The notes under the pieces: model-generated | The model's input: the letters and a program-made list of their open reading frames with translations, nothing else | Told to the model about the DNA's origin: nothing | Databases searched by the model: none | Part shown: piece by piece, positions 1-7,988 of the stretch | Numbering within the stretch: the first letter of the stretch is position 1 | Layout of the letters: every line of letters begins with the position of its first letter | Assembly: GCA_036005125.1 (NCBI GenBank) | Contig: DASYQV010000002.1 | Coordinates: 1-36,031 of the forward strand | Direction of reading: 5' to 3' | Origin: DASYQV01 sp036005125 | Lineage (GTDB): Bacteria > Acidobacteriota > Vicinamibacteria > Vicinamibacterales > UBA2999 | Length of the DNA stretch: 36,031 nucleotides | Translations under genes and position numbers: made by a program

Positions 1-1
1 G

Positions 2-1303
2 TCAGCTCTCGAGCAGCAGATGTCCTGGATCCTCGATGTATTCTTTGATCCTCACCAGGAACTGGACCGCCTCACGTCCATCGACGATGCGGTGGTCGTA
101 ACTGAGCGCCACGTACATCATCGGGCGGATGGCGACCTGCCCGTTGACGGGCACCGCACGATCCTCGATCTTGTGGAGGCCGAGGATGCCCACTTGTGGC
201 GGATTCAGGATTGGCGTGCTGAGTAACGAGCCGAACACGCCGCCGTTCGTGATCGTGAACGTGCCACCCCGCAAGTCCTCGAGCGTGAGCGTCCCGTCGC
301 CGGCTCGCTTCGCGAAGTCGCGGATCGCCAACTCGATTTGCGCAAACGAGAGCTGGTCGGCGTCGCGAATGACCGGCACGACGAGGCCTCCCTCGGCGCC
401 CACGGCCATCCCGATGTCGTAGTAGTGCTTGAGGACGATTTCCTCGCCCTGGATTTCTGCGTTGATCTGCGGAAACGCACGGAGCGCGGCCACCGCGGCC
501 TTGACGAAGAACGAGGCGATCCCGAGACCCACGCCGTACTGCTTCTTGAACGCTTCCTTGCGACGTTCGCGGAGAGACATCATTTCCGTCATGTCGATCT
601 CGTTGAATGTCGTGAGCATTGCGGCGGTGCGCTGCGCTTCGACGAGGCGGCGCGCGATCGTCAACCGCCGCTTGGACATGCGGACTCGTTCTTCCCGTCG
701 TTCGCCCCTGGCCTGGCGTGGTGCGGAGGGTATTGGTGGCGCCTCCGGAGCGCGAGCGGCGCGAGGTGCGGTCGGCTCGCCGCCTTTGGCTCCAATCGCC
801 CCGACAACGTCCTGCTTCATGACGCGCCCGGCAGACCCGCTGCCTGGAACGGACCCAAGATCGACGTCGTGGTCGCGCGCGATCCGGCGCGCGGTGGGGG
901 TAGCGCGCAGCGCATCGGATGACGACGCGCCCGTCGGCGCTTCCAGGGCAGGCTCGGACGGCGGAGGTGCCGCTCGACCCGCCGGTTCGGTCCCGCCGCT
1001 TCCGTTGCCTCGTCCGCCGGCGCTGGTCCGCGCCGACGCAGCCGCGGGTGGCGCCTGCTGGGCGGCGGCGCCGTCATCGACGACGGCCAGGAGCTCGCCG
1101 ACCTTGACGTCGTCGCCCTGCTGACGCTTGATGCTGGCGAGCACGCCCCCGTGTTCGGCGCCGACTTCCAGGTCGATCTTCTCGGTTTCGAGCTCCACGA
1201 GGGGCTCGCCCACCTCGACGCGATCGCCCTCCTTCTTGAGCCAACGGGCGACGCGCGCCTCGACCACGGATTCGCCAAGTTGCGGGACGACGATATTCGA
1301 CAC
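2..1303 (-). CDS. sucB: 2-oxoglutarate dehydrogenase E2, dihydrolipoamide succinyltransferase
   Basis: This 433-residue protein is the E2 core of the 2-oxoglutarate dehydrogenase complex. It transfers the succinyl group from E1 to coenzyme A through a swinging lipoyl arm, in the cytoplasmic TCA cycle. The sequence shows an N-terminal lipoyl domain with the lysine to be lipoylated at about residue 42 (ETEKIDLE), an Ala/Pro-rich linker, a peripheral subunit-binding domain near residues 135-170 (TPTARRIARDHDVDL), and a C-terminal acyltransferase domain with the catalytic YDHRIVDG motif (His about 404, Asp about 408). The start is GTG at 1303, supported by a GGAGG Shine-Dalgarno six bases upstream. 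The stop is TGA at positions 2-4, so the gene is complete. It lies downstream of sucA on the same strand, separated by 153 bases holding a repeat element. The pairing with sucA favours succinyl rather than acetyl or branched-chain specificity. Confidence 0.93.
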   Translation of the reverse strand: MSNIVVPQLGESVVEARVARWLKKEGDRVEVGEPLVELETEKIDLEVGAEHGGVLASIKRQQGDDVKVGELLAVVDDGAAAQQAPPAAASARTSAGGRGNGSGGTEPAGRAAPPPSEPALEAPTGASSSDALRATPTARRIARDHDVDLGSVPGSGSAGRVMKQDVVGAIGAKGGEPTAPRAARAPEAPPIPSAPRQARGERREERVRMSKRRLTIARRLVEAQRTAAMLTTFNEIDMTEMMSLRERRKEAFKKQYGVGLGIASFFVKAAVAALRAFPQINAEIQGEEIVLKHYYDIGMAVGAEGGLVVPVIRDADQLSFAQIELAIRDFAKRAGDGTLTLEDLRGGTFTITNGGVFGSLLSTPILNPPQVGILGLHKIEDRAVPVNGQVAIRPMMYVALSYDHRIVDGREAVQFLVRIKEYIEDPGHLLLES

Positions 1304-1315
1304 GCGATCCTCCGG

Positions 1316-1456
1316 GGGGTCAGAACGGGGTCAGACCAGGGTCAGAACGGGGTCAGACCCTGGTGATGGGGCATTTAACCCCTTGACTCGATCCGTATCA
1401 ATGCCTTGAGTCGACCCGTCACCAGGGTCAGACCCCGGTCTGACCCCGGTCTGACC
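1316..1456. repeat. GGTCAGACC repeat element inside sucA-sucB, copy 1
   Basis: The 153-base gap between sucA and sucB is almost filled by repeats. Positions 1316-1362 hold tandem units of the GGGGTCAGAAC or GGGTCAGACC type. A unique-looking middle follows at about 1363-1403. Positions 1404-1456 hold a run that starts CCTTGAGTCGACCC and ends in GGTCTGACCCC units. The outer arrays are roughly inverted relative to each other (GGGTCAGACCCTGGTGA against TCACCAGGGTCAGACCC), so a long hairpin is possible. A second copy with the same 26-base segment lies at 21421-21446. The motif resembles the REP-like sequences often found near REP-associated tyrosine transposases, but no transposase gene is present here. 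It would sit inside the sucA-sucB transcript and might affect relative expression. Confidence 0.85.
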
Positions 1457-4261
1457 CTACACCTGCTTCGACAGGACCAGGGGACCCTCCACCGGCTCGG
1501 CCCGCACCTCGAAGGCCTGCTCGACGAGCGTCTTCTGATTGAGCTGATGCCACGCGGCCGAACCCTCCGACGGGCTCGCCGCGCGCGCACGGCCGATGTA
1601 ACGCAGCGGCCAGCGTCCCCCGATCATTTCCTCGAGTCGCGGATGCATGAACTCCCAGGCCCCCATGTTCTCCGGCTCTTCCTGCAGCCAGACGACCTCG
1701 CTCAGCTTCGTGTAGCGATCGAGCGCCTCCCGCAGCGCGATGGACGGGAATGGATACAGCTGCTCGAGACGGACGATCGCGACGTCCTTCGCGGCGGCGC
1801 GCCGCTGGCTCCCGATCAGATCGACGAACACTTTCCCACTGCACAGAACCAACCGCCGGATCTGTCCGTGACGGCCCTTCACCTCCGGATCGTCGATGAC
1901 CGACTGGAACCGGCTCTCCGCGAGCTCGCGCGGCGTGGACGCCACGGCGGGATGGCGGAGCAAGCTCTTCGGTGTGAGCATGAAAAGGGGAAGCGGGTCC
2001 TTTTCCAGCAGTCCGCCCTGTCGGCGCAGCAGGTGGAAGTACTGCGCCGCGGTGGTGCAATTCACGAGACGCAGGTTGATGTCAGCCGCGTTCTGCAGGA
2101 ACCGTTCGGGGCGCGCGCTCGAATGGTCGGGCCCCTGGCCTTCGTAGCCATGCGGCAGCAGGAAGACGAGCGACGGTTTCAGTCCCCATTTGGCGCGCCC
2201 CGACGTCACGAACTCGTCGAGAATCACCTGCGCACCGTTGATGAAGTCGCCGTACTGCGCCTCCCAGACGACGAGACGCCGCGGCTCCTGCACGTTGTAG
2301 CCGAACTCGAAACCGACGACCGCGTTTTCCGACAGCGGACTGTTGTGGATCTCGAACGAGGCTGTCGCCTGCGGCAGCGCCCGCAGCGGCACGAACTGTC
2401 GCCCGGTAACCGCATCGTGGAAGACGGCGTGACGCTGGCTGAACGTGCCGCGCTCGACGTCCTCGCCGGTGATCCGTATCGGTATTCCCTCGGCCAGCAG
2501 CGTCGCGAACGCCAGTTCCTCGGCGACGGCCCAGTCGATCGTGCGCTCGTCGGGGTGATCGAGGATGTGCTTCCGCTTCTCGCGGCCCCGCTCCAGCTTC
2601 TTGTGCATGGTGAAGCCCTCGGGGCGCGCGAGCAGCGCGTCGTTCAGCTCGCGAAGGCGTTCGATCGGAACGCCCGTCTGGAGCTTGCCCGCCACCCCGC
2701 GCGGCGCCGGCTCGGCGATTGGCGGCACATAGTCCTCTTCGGGCTTCAGCTCCTCCAGAGCCTTTTCGAGCACCGCGAAGTGCTTTTTGAGCAGCGTGTC
2801 CGGCGATTCGGCGGGCGTGTGCCCCTCTTCCTCCAAACGCCGTACCCACAGCTCGCGCACGGTCGGGTGTGTCGCCACCGTCTGATAGATGAGGGGCTGC
2901 GTGAACGCCGGCTCGTCGCCTTCGTTGTGGCCGTATCTGCGGTATCCGATCAGATCGATGAGAAAGTCGCGACGAAAACGCGCCCGGTACGCCCACGCGA
3001 GACGCGCCGCCTCGATGCACGCCACCGGATCGTCTGCGTTGACGTGGACGATCGGAATCTTGAAGCCGCGCGCGAGACCGCTGGCGTAGCTCGTCGAGTA
3101 CGACTCGGACGGCATCGCCGTGAAACCGAGCTGGTTGTTGGCGATGATGTGAATCGTCCCGCCCGTGTCGTATCCGGCAAGGCGCGAGAGGTTCAGCGTC
3201 TCGGCCACGATCCCCTGACCGGGAAACGCGCTGTCGCCATGAATCAGAACCGGCAGCGTGATGCCGAAGTCAAACTCCGGTGCGCCCCTCTGTGCAGCCC
3301 GTGTTCCGGCGGCGCGTGCCATGCCAACGACGACCGGATTCACGGCCTCGAGATGGCTCGGGTTTGGCGCCATCGACAGCAGGACCTTTCCCGCGCACGA
3401 GCGGCTCTCGACGCGGGCGCCTGCGTGATACTTCACGTCACCCATCCACCCGAGGTCGATGCGCCACGTGCGGGCCCAGAGCGGATCCTTGAACTCGGCG
3501 AGAATCTGGGCGTACGGCTTCTGCAGCACGTGCGCGAGCACGTTCAGACGCCCGCGGTGCGCCATGCCAATGAGCATGTGGCGGATGCCGCCATCGGAAC
3601 CGTCGCAGATGATCTCGTCGAGAATGGGCACGAGCATGTCGAGCCCTTCGATCGAGAAGCGCGTCTTTCCGGGAAACGTGCGGTGCAGGAACCGCTCGAA
3701 TGCCTCGACCTGCGTGAGGCGGTCGAGCAGTTCGTCTGCGTCGATGGGTTCGGCCGGCGGCCGGAAGCGCTGCGACTCGGCGGCGTGCCGGAGCCAGTCC
3801 CGCTCCTCGGGCACGAACACGTGCGCGTAGTCGTAGCCGGTGGTGGAGCAGTACACCCGCCGCAGCTTCTCGATGGCCTCGTACGCATGTGCCGCCGACT
3901 CTGCGACCGGTCCACCGACAAGCGACGCCGGCAATTGCTGCAGGTCCGTATCGCTGATGCCGTGGGCCTCCGGCTCCAGCGATGGGTCGCCAGTCTCGAC
4001 CGACCCGAGCGGATCGATCTGCGCCGCCAGGTGACCGTAGCGGCGGATCGACTCGGCGAGCCGGGCCGCGCCGACAATCGTCTCGGTATTGACAGGTGCC
4101 ACCGGCGCCGACGGCGCGACGGACGTGCCCGGATCCGGCGGCGTCCACTTGTCGAAGACCGCGCGCGTGGCCGCGTCGACTGAGTCGGGGTCCTGCCGAT
4201 ACTGTTCGTAGAGCTCAAGGACGTACCCGGCATTGACACCCGGAAACTCGTCCAATTTCAT
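1457..4261 (-). CDS. sucA: 2-oxoglutarate dehydrogenase E1 component
   Basis: This thiamine-diphosphate enzyme decarboxylates 2-oxoglutarate and succinylates the lipoyl group of E2, the entry step of the complex in the TCA cycle. The 934-residue length matches the SucA/OdhA family. Recognisable signatures include GMAHRGRLNVL (about 232-242), GDVKYH (about 274-279), HGDSAFPGQG (about 341-350), the IIANNQLGF segment (about 372-380), and the RRYGHNEGDEP motif. Annotated start is ATG 4261, giving MKLDEFPGVN, which fits SucA N-termini. The frame is open 50 codons further upstream, but that extension is unlike the family and overlaps the divergent HAD gene. An AAAGG sequence lies very close upstream of the chosen start. 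The promoter must sit in or near the 31-base gap to the divergent gene. The gene is followed by sucB on the same strand. Confidence 0.95.
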   Translation of the reverse strand: MKLDEFPGVNAGYVLELYEQYRQDPDSVDAATRAVFDKWTPPDPGTSVAPSAPVAPVNTETIVGAARLAESIRRYGHLAAQIDPLGSVETGDPSLEPEAHGISDTDLQQLPASLVGGPVAESAAHAYEAIEKLRRVYCSTTGYDYAHVFVPEERDWLRHAAESQRFRPPAEPIDADELLDRLTQVEAFERFLHRTFPGKTRFSIEGLDMLVPILDEIICDGSDGGIRHMLIGMAHRGRLNVLAHVLQKPYAQILAEFKDPLWARTWRIDLGWMGDVKYHAGARVESRSCAGKVLLSMAPNPSHLEAVNPVVVGMARAAGTRAAQRGAPEFDFGITLPVLIHGDSAFPGQGIVAETLNLSRLAGYDTGGTIHIIANNQLGFTAMPSESYSTSYASGLARGFKIPIVHVNADDPVACIEAARLAWAYRARFRRDFLIDLIGYRRYGHNEGDEPAFTQPLIYQTVATHPTVRELWVRRLEEEGHTPAESPDTLLKKHFAVLEKALEELKPEEDYVPPIAEPAPRGVAGKLQTGVPIERLRELNDALLARPEGFTMHKKLERGREKRKHILDHPDERTIDWAVAEELAFATLLAEGIPIRITGEDVERGTFSQRHAVFHDAVTGRQFVPLRALPQATASFEIHNSPLSENAVVGFEFGYNVQEPRRLVVWEAQYGDFINGAQVILDEFVTSGRAKWGLKPSLVFLLPHGYEGQGPDHSSARPERFLQNAADINLRLVNCTTAAQYFHLLRRQGGLLEKDPLPLFMLTPKSLLRHPAVASTPRELAESRFQSVIDDPEVKGRHGQIRRLVLCSGKVFVDLIGSQRRAAAKDVAIVRLEQLYPFPSIALREALDRYTKLSEVVWLQEEPENMGAWEFMHPRLEEMIGGRWPLRYIGRARAASPSEGSAAWHQLNQKTLVEQAFEVRAEPVEGPLVLSKQV

Positions 4262-4292
4262 AACCTTTCTATGGTACATGAAGTAAAGCATC

Positions 4293-5153
4293 ATGGAGCG
4301 CGGTCCGGCCCGCGCAATACGGTTGATCTTGATTGGACTCATTGGGATTGACGTAGACGGCACGCTGCTCAATAGCCTCGGACAGATGCCTGAGGCCAAC
4401 CGGGAGGCCATTCACGAGGCGGTCGCCGCGGGCATCCACGTCGTGCTCGTGACGGGCCGAAGCTATCCGTTTGCCCGCCCCGTTGCCGACGGGCTCCCGG
4501 CCGCGATCACGTTGATTGTCAGCAACGGCGCGATCGAGCGCGGAATGGACGGTCGTACATTAGCCCGCCGGTTGTTGAACCGCCACGTGGCGCTTGCGGT
4601 GCTGGACGCGACGCGGCCGTATCGTGACGCGGCGGCGCTTATCTTCGATCGCGACACGGAGCGTCAGGTCGTGTTCGAGACGATGGATTGGGAGCAGCCG
4701 AACCGCAAAGGCTACTGGTCGCGCAACCGTGCGTTGATCGAACGATCCGTGCCGCTGGAGCTTGCGCTCACCGAGGACCCGATTCAGGTGATGTTCAACG
4801 GCGGCGTGACCGAGATGCGCGCGCTGGCCGGGTCGCTCGACGCCGCTGCCCGCGACGACTTCGCCGTCTCGCTCACCGAATACGAGCACCGCGATTTCTC
4901 CCTCATCGACATCACCTCGCCGGCGGCGACGAAAGGACGTGCGCTCGCCTGGCGCGCCCGTGAGCTCGGGCTGGAACGCGAGGAAGTGATGGCGGTTGGG
5001 GACAACTTCAACGACCTCGAGATGTTGGAGTACGCCGGCTGTCCCGTGGTCATGGCCAATGCCGTGGCGCCCCTCCGGGACCGTGGGTGGCACGTCACCG
5101 GGCACCAGGACGATGGCGGGCTCGCCGACGCGATCCGTCGCTTTGCGTTGTAG
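4293..5153 (+). CDS. Cof-type HAD-superfamily hydrolase (sugar-phosphatase-like)
   Basis: The product belongs to the Cof/IIB subclass of haloacid dehalogenase-like phosphatases, cytoplasmic Mg-dependent enzymes that dephosphorylate sugar phosphates and similar small molecules. Motif I is DVDGTLLNS (nucleophile Asp about residue 20), motif II is VLVTGRSYPFA, and the C-terminal motif AVGDNFNDLEML is diagnostic of Cof proteins. Length, 286 residues, is normal. The ATG at 4293 adds residues before the usual family start. TTG codons at 4323 or 4329 would place the start close to the DVDGT motif, as is typical, so the true start is uncertain. The gene diverges from sucA and is followed 12 bases later by the next plus-strand gene, so the two are probably co-transcribed. 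The substrate cannot be predicted from sequence. Confidence 0.85.
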   Translation: MERGPARAIRLILIGLIGIDVDGTLLNSLGQMPEANREAIHEAVAAGIHVVLVTGRSYPFARPVADGLPAAITLIVSNGAIERGMDGRTLARRLLNRHVALAVLDATRPYRDAAALIFDRDTERQVVFETMDWEQPNRKGYWSRNRALIERSVPLELALTEDPIQVMFNGGVTEMRALAGSLDAAARDDFAVSLTEYEHRDFSLIDITSPAATKGRALAWRARELGLEREEVMAVGDNFNDLEMLEYAGCPVVMANAVAPLRDRGWHVTGHQDDGGLADAIRRFAL

Positions 5154-5165
5154 GATTAGGCCGAC

Positions 5166-5978
5166 ATGCCGAACGGCACCCCCCAGTTTTCCGTAAGCGG
5201 CAATAATGTCGGCGCCAATCTCGCCTTCACCAAGTTTCTGTTCATCGTGCCGCGGCGCGACGACGACGCGGCGGGGACGCGGTTGCGTGCGGTGGGCGCG
5301 GTCATCGGCCGGGGGTTCTTCAACGATTTCGACGCGGACGGCACGCGCGAGACGCAACCGCACGAGACGATTCAATTCCTGGTCCGCGAGGGAGACCACC
5401 TGGAGGAAACCACCATGTCGGCTGCCCGGTACGCAGTGCAGATCTGCAGCAAGTACCGGCCGCGGCTACAGGAGGTGGAGGCGGAGCTGCGGCGGCGGCT
5501 CAACGATGCTGCGGAGGTGCTCGCCATCGACGGCGCGGAACGCACGCCGCGGTACACGAGCGCGGACATGTACGAATACGCCTACCGGCGGGCGCTGCCG
5601 CGAAAGTCCGGCCGCATCGCGCGCAACGCGTTCGTGCTTCCGCTCAACAAGACCCCGGAGTGGTGGTGCAAGCCGACCCTCGAGCGGCACGCGTATTTCT
5701 ACCCGCACGTCGATTTCGGAACCGGCTGCGCCGTCAGCGGCCACGCCCGCACCGCCGAGCCCGGCATCGCCACCGTGTACCGGCGTCTCTTTCACAATCC
5801 CGACGGATATTCGCGGCCAGGCGAATACGACTTCGTCACCTACTTCGAGTGTCAGGACGATCACGTCGAAACGTTCGATCGGATCTGCCACAACTTGCGC
5901 GACATCACGCAAAACCCCGAATGGCGCTACGTCATGGAAGGTCCGCTGTGGCGCGGGAGGCGAGTTCTGAAATGGTGA
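5166..5978 (+). CDS. Uncharacterised 270-residue protein, possibly ferredoxin-like/Cld-like fold
   Basis: I do not recognise this protein confidently. It is 270 residues long with no signal peptide or membrane segment. Its C-terminal part (EYDFVTYFECQDDHVETF, then an LRDITQNPEWRYV stretch and a final GRRVLKW) has the look of the chlorite-dismutase-like alpha/beta-barrel proteins, in which an acidic 'F-E' strand is followed by a helix and an R-Y turn. This similarity is only an impression. The N-terminal part contains FLFIVPRRDDD and GRGFFNDFD. Two aromatic-rich segments (EWWCKPTLERHAYFYPHVDF) could be a binding site. It starts 12 bases after the HAD gene and is probably in the same transcript. 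A large repeat hairpin follows its stop. Confidence 0.7.
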   Translation: MPNGTPQFSVSGNNVGANLAFTKFLFIVPRRDDDAAGTRLRAVGAVIGRGFFNDFDADGTRETQPHETIQFLVREGDHLEETTMSAARYAVQICSKYRPRLQEVEAELRRRLNDAAEVLAIDGAERTPRYTSADMYEYAYRRALPRKSGRIARNAFVLPLNKTPEWWCKPTLERHAYFYPHVDFGTGCAVSGHARTAEPGIATVYRRLFHNPDGYSRPGEYDFVTYFECQDDHVETFDRICHNLRDITQNPEWRYVMEGPLWRGRRVLKW

Positions 5979-5982
5979 ACTC

Positions 5983-6157
5983 GTAGGTCAAAGGTCAAAG
6001 GGCAAAGGTCAAAGGTGAAGTCAAAGGTGTAGGTATTAAGTCAGAAGTGCGGGTCAAAGGTATAGGTCCGCCGCGCCCGGCCGCCACATGTACCTATGAC
6101 CTGGACCTCCACCTTTCAACCTGACTTTTGACCTTTGACTTTTGACCTTTGACCTAC
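5983..6157. repeat. GGTCAAA heptamer array forming a long inverted repeat
   Basis: Degenerate tandem units of GGTCAAA occupy 5983-6060 (GTAGGTCAAAGGTCAAAG and onward). Their reverse complement, TTTGACC units ending GACCTAC, occupies about 6110-6157. The arms can pair over most of their length around a GC-rich loop (about 6065-6090). More TTTGACC units continue to 6176. The array lies between two convergent genes (stops at 5978 and 6187), where it could act as a bidirectional transcription terminator. It has no classic U-tract. A second GGTCAAA array starts at about 35982. Confidence 0.85.
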
Positions 6158-6186
6158 GCGAGTGACCTTTGACCTACGGCCGCAGG

Positions 6187-7914
6187 TCATTCCGTCGCGG
6201 CCGTCGAGCGGTCGTACACAACCTTCCCATCGAAGATCGTGACCGCCACGTGCGCGTCGAGGACGCGCTCCGGCGGCGCGTCGAAGATATCGGCGGTGAG
6301 GATGACGATGTCGGCCAGCATGCCGCGGGCGAGCGTTCCCTTGCGCTGTTCGTCGAACGAAGCGTACGCGGCGCCGCTCGTGTAGGCATCGATGGCGCCT
6401 GTCAGCCGGAGTCGTTCGCTTGGAATCCAGCCGCCGTGCGGTTCGCTGTCCGAGCTGAGGCGGTTGACGGCGACCTGCAGCCCGGGCCGCGGATCGAGAG
6501 GCACGACCGGCCAGTCGCTTCCGAATGCCAATCGACCACCTGCGGCGGCAATGCTCTGCCACATCCATCCTCGCGCGGCCCGCTCGGGCCCGAGGTTTGC
6601 CGACCACACCGTGCCCAGGCCGGGGTCCGGGTTGGCGTGGAACGGCTGCATCGACGCGATGACACCGAGCCGGCCGAAGCGTGGAATGTCCGCGGGATCG
6701 ATGGCTTCGATGTGCTCGATTCGATGCCGTCGGCCACGCGGGGGCGCGGGGTTGATCTTCGCGGCAGCTTCGAACGCATCGAGCGACATCCGTACCGCTC
6801 GATCCCCAATCGCGTGAATCCAGACCTGCCAGCCCCGTGCGTCGAGCATGGTGACGATGCGTGTCAACCCCTCGGGCGTGAAATTGGAAATGCCGGTTGT
6901 CGGCTTGTTGGCGTACGGTTCCAGCATCGCCGCCGTGTGTGTCTCGATGACACCGTCGGCCATCAGCTCGATCGCGCCCGCCTTGAGCAGCGGGTCGTCC
7001 GCGTACTGCCGGCGAATCGGTTCGAGCGCGTCGGCGCCGGCCTCCGTGAGATCCGGCCCGGCGGACACCGCGTTGTAGACCCGGATCGAGAGATCGTGTG
7101 TCTCGCGCAGCTCGTCCCACAACGCGAGCTCCTCCGCCGTGGCGTCGGCGTTCTGCACGCTCGTCACGCCGAGGCGATGCGCCTCGTGGATTCCGGCACG
7201 CAGCGCAGCAAGCTGCTCCGCGTGTTCGGGTGCCGGCAGCACGCGGCGCATCAGATCCATCGCCGCCTCTTTGAGCACACCCGTCGGCTCGCCGCTGGCG
7301 TCTTTCACGACGATGCCGTTCGGGGGATTGGGCGTTGCGCGCGTGATACCGGCAGCCTTGAGCGCGGCAGTGTTCGCCCACCCGCTGTGGCCGTCGTAGG
7401 CGATGAGATACGCAGGACGGTCGGGCACGATGGCGTCGAGCTGCTGGCGCGTGGGCAGGCCGCCGGCAAACGCCGTATAGAGCCACCCACGGCCGCGCAC
7501 CCAGGGCTGTTCGGGTCTGGTGTCCGCGTATGCGCGAATCCGCTCGCCGATCTCCTCGACCGTCGTCGCGTCGAGCAGGTTGGGCTCACTGAAACCGAGG
7601 CTGCCGTCGAGGAAGTGAACGTGCGCGTCGTTGAACCCGGGGATCACGGCGCCGCCGTGCGCGTCGACGACGGTCGTCTGCGGCCGGCGCATCCGTTTGA
7701 TCTCGCGGTTTGTCCCGACGCGGAAGATCGTGTTGCCGCGGACGGCGATCGCCTCGGCAAACGTCGCGCTCCCGCCAGCCGCATGGACCTTCCCGTTGTA
7801 CACGATCAAATCGACCGGCCCGTCGTCGTCGCGCTGCGCCCGCGCGATGATGCCGGCGATCAGCGTCGCCACGACAATGGAAGCGACGATCAACGTGGTG
7901 AGGCGTGACGCCAT
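6187..7914 (-). CDS. Membrane-anchored amidohydrolase family 3 (YtcJ-like)
   Basis: This 575-residue metal-dependent hydrolase of the amidohydrolase superfamily has an N-terminal hydrophobic segment (about residues 6-24, LTTLIVASIVVATLIAGII). That segment suggests export with a membrane anchor or uncleaved signal. The zinc-binding NDAHVHF motif is at about residues 96-101. Further metal-site candidates include WIHAIGDRA and HRIEHIEAID. The C-terminal PVVPLDPR and YTSGAAYASFDE segments are typical of the YtcJ/amidohydrolase_3 group. The ATG at 7914 was chosen because the hydrophobic signal follows directly. The frame is open 28 codons upstream but that part looks non-coding. No Shine-Dalgarno is visible. 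Family members hydrolyse varied N-acyl or cyclic amides, so the substrate is unknown. It diverges from the permease gene 74 bases away and converges with the preceding genes. Confidence 0.85.
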   Translation of the reverse strand: MASRLTTLIVASIVVATLIAGIIARAQRDDDGPVDLIVYNGKVHAAGGSATFAEAIAVRGNTIFRVGTNREIKRMRRPQTTVVDAHGGAVIPGFNDAHVHFLDGSLGFSEPNLLDATTVEEIGERIRAYADTRPEQPWVRGRGWLYTAFAGGLPTRQQLDAIVPDRPAYLIAYDGHSGWANTAALKAAGITRATPNPPNGIVVKDASGEPTGVLKEAAMDLMRRVLPAPEHAEQLAALRAGIHEAHRLGVTSVQNADATAEELALWDELRETHDLSIRVYNAVSAGPDLTEAGADALEPIRRQYADDPLLKAGAIELMADGVIETHTAAMLEPYANKPTTGISNFTPEGLTRIVTMLDARGWQVWIHAIGDRAVRMSLDAFEAAAKINPAPPRGRRHRIEHIEAIDPADIPRFGRLGVIASMQPFHANPDPGLGTVWSANLGPERAARGWMWQSIAAAGGRLAFGSDWPVVPLDPRPGLQVAVNRLSSDSEPHGGWIPSERLRLTGAIDAYTSGAAYASFDEQRKGTLARGMLADIVILTADIFDAPPERVLDAHVAVTIFDGKVVYDRSTAATE

Positions 7915-7920
7915 GAACGG

Positions 7921-7926
7921 ATTGTA
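7921..7926 (-). promoter_or_regulatory. Possible -10 element immediately before the amidohydrolase ATG
   Basis: On the minus strand a TACAAT hexamer lies six bases before the ATG at 7914, and no Shine-Dalgarno is present. If it works as a -10 box, transcription would start at or next to the ATG, giving a leaderless mRNA. No good -35 box is seen at 16-18 bases, so the call is weak. Confidence 0.25.
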
Positions 7927-7988
7927 GCGGGTTTCAGCGTTCTCTACATCTCCAACCTTCCGGCATTCGTGTGCTAGAGTCCGCACCC

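Noticed and set aside
1406..4183. Plus-strand open frame of 925 codons
   Set aside because: It is antisense to sucA over its length, and its translation is Arg/Asp-rich with no recognisable domain. High-GC genes commonly leave long open antisense frames.
6169..7908. Plus-strand open frame of 579 codons
   Set aside because: It is the antisense shadow of the amidohydrolase, whose own motifs are clear.
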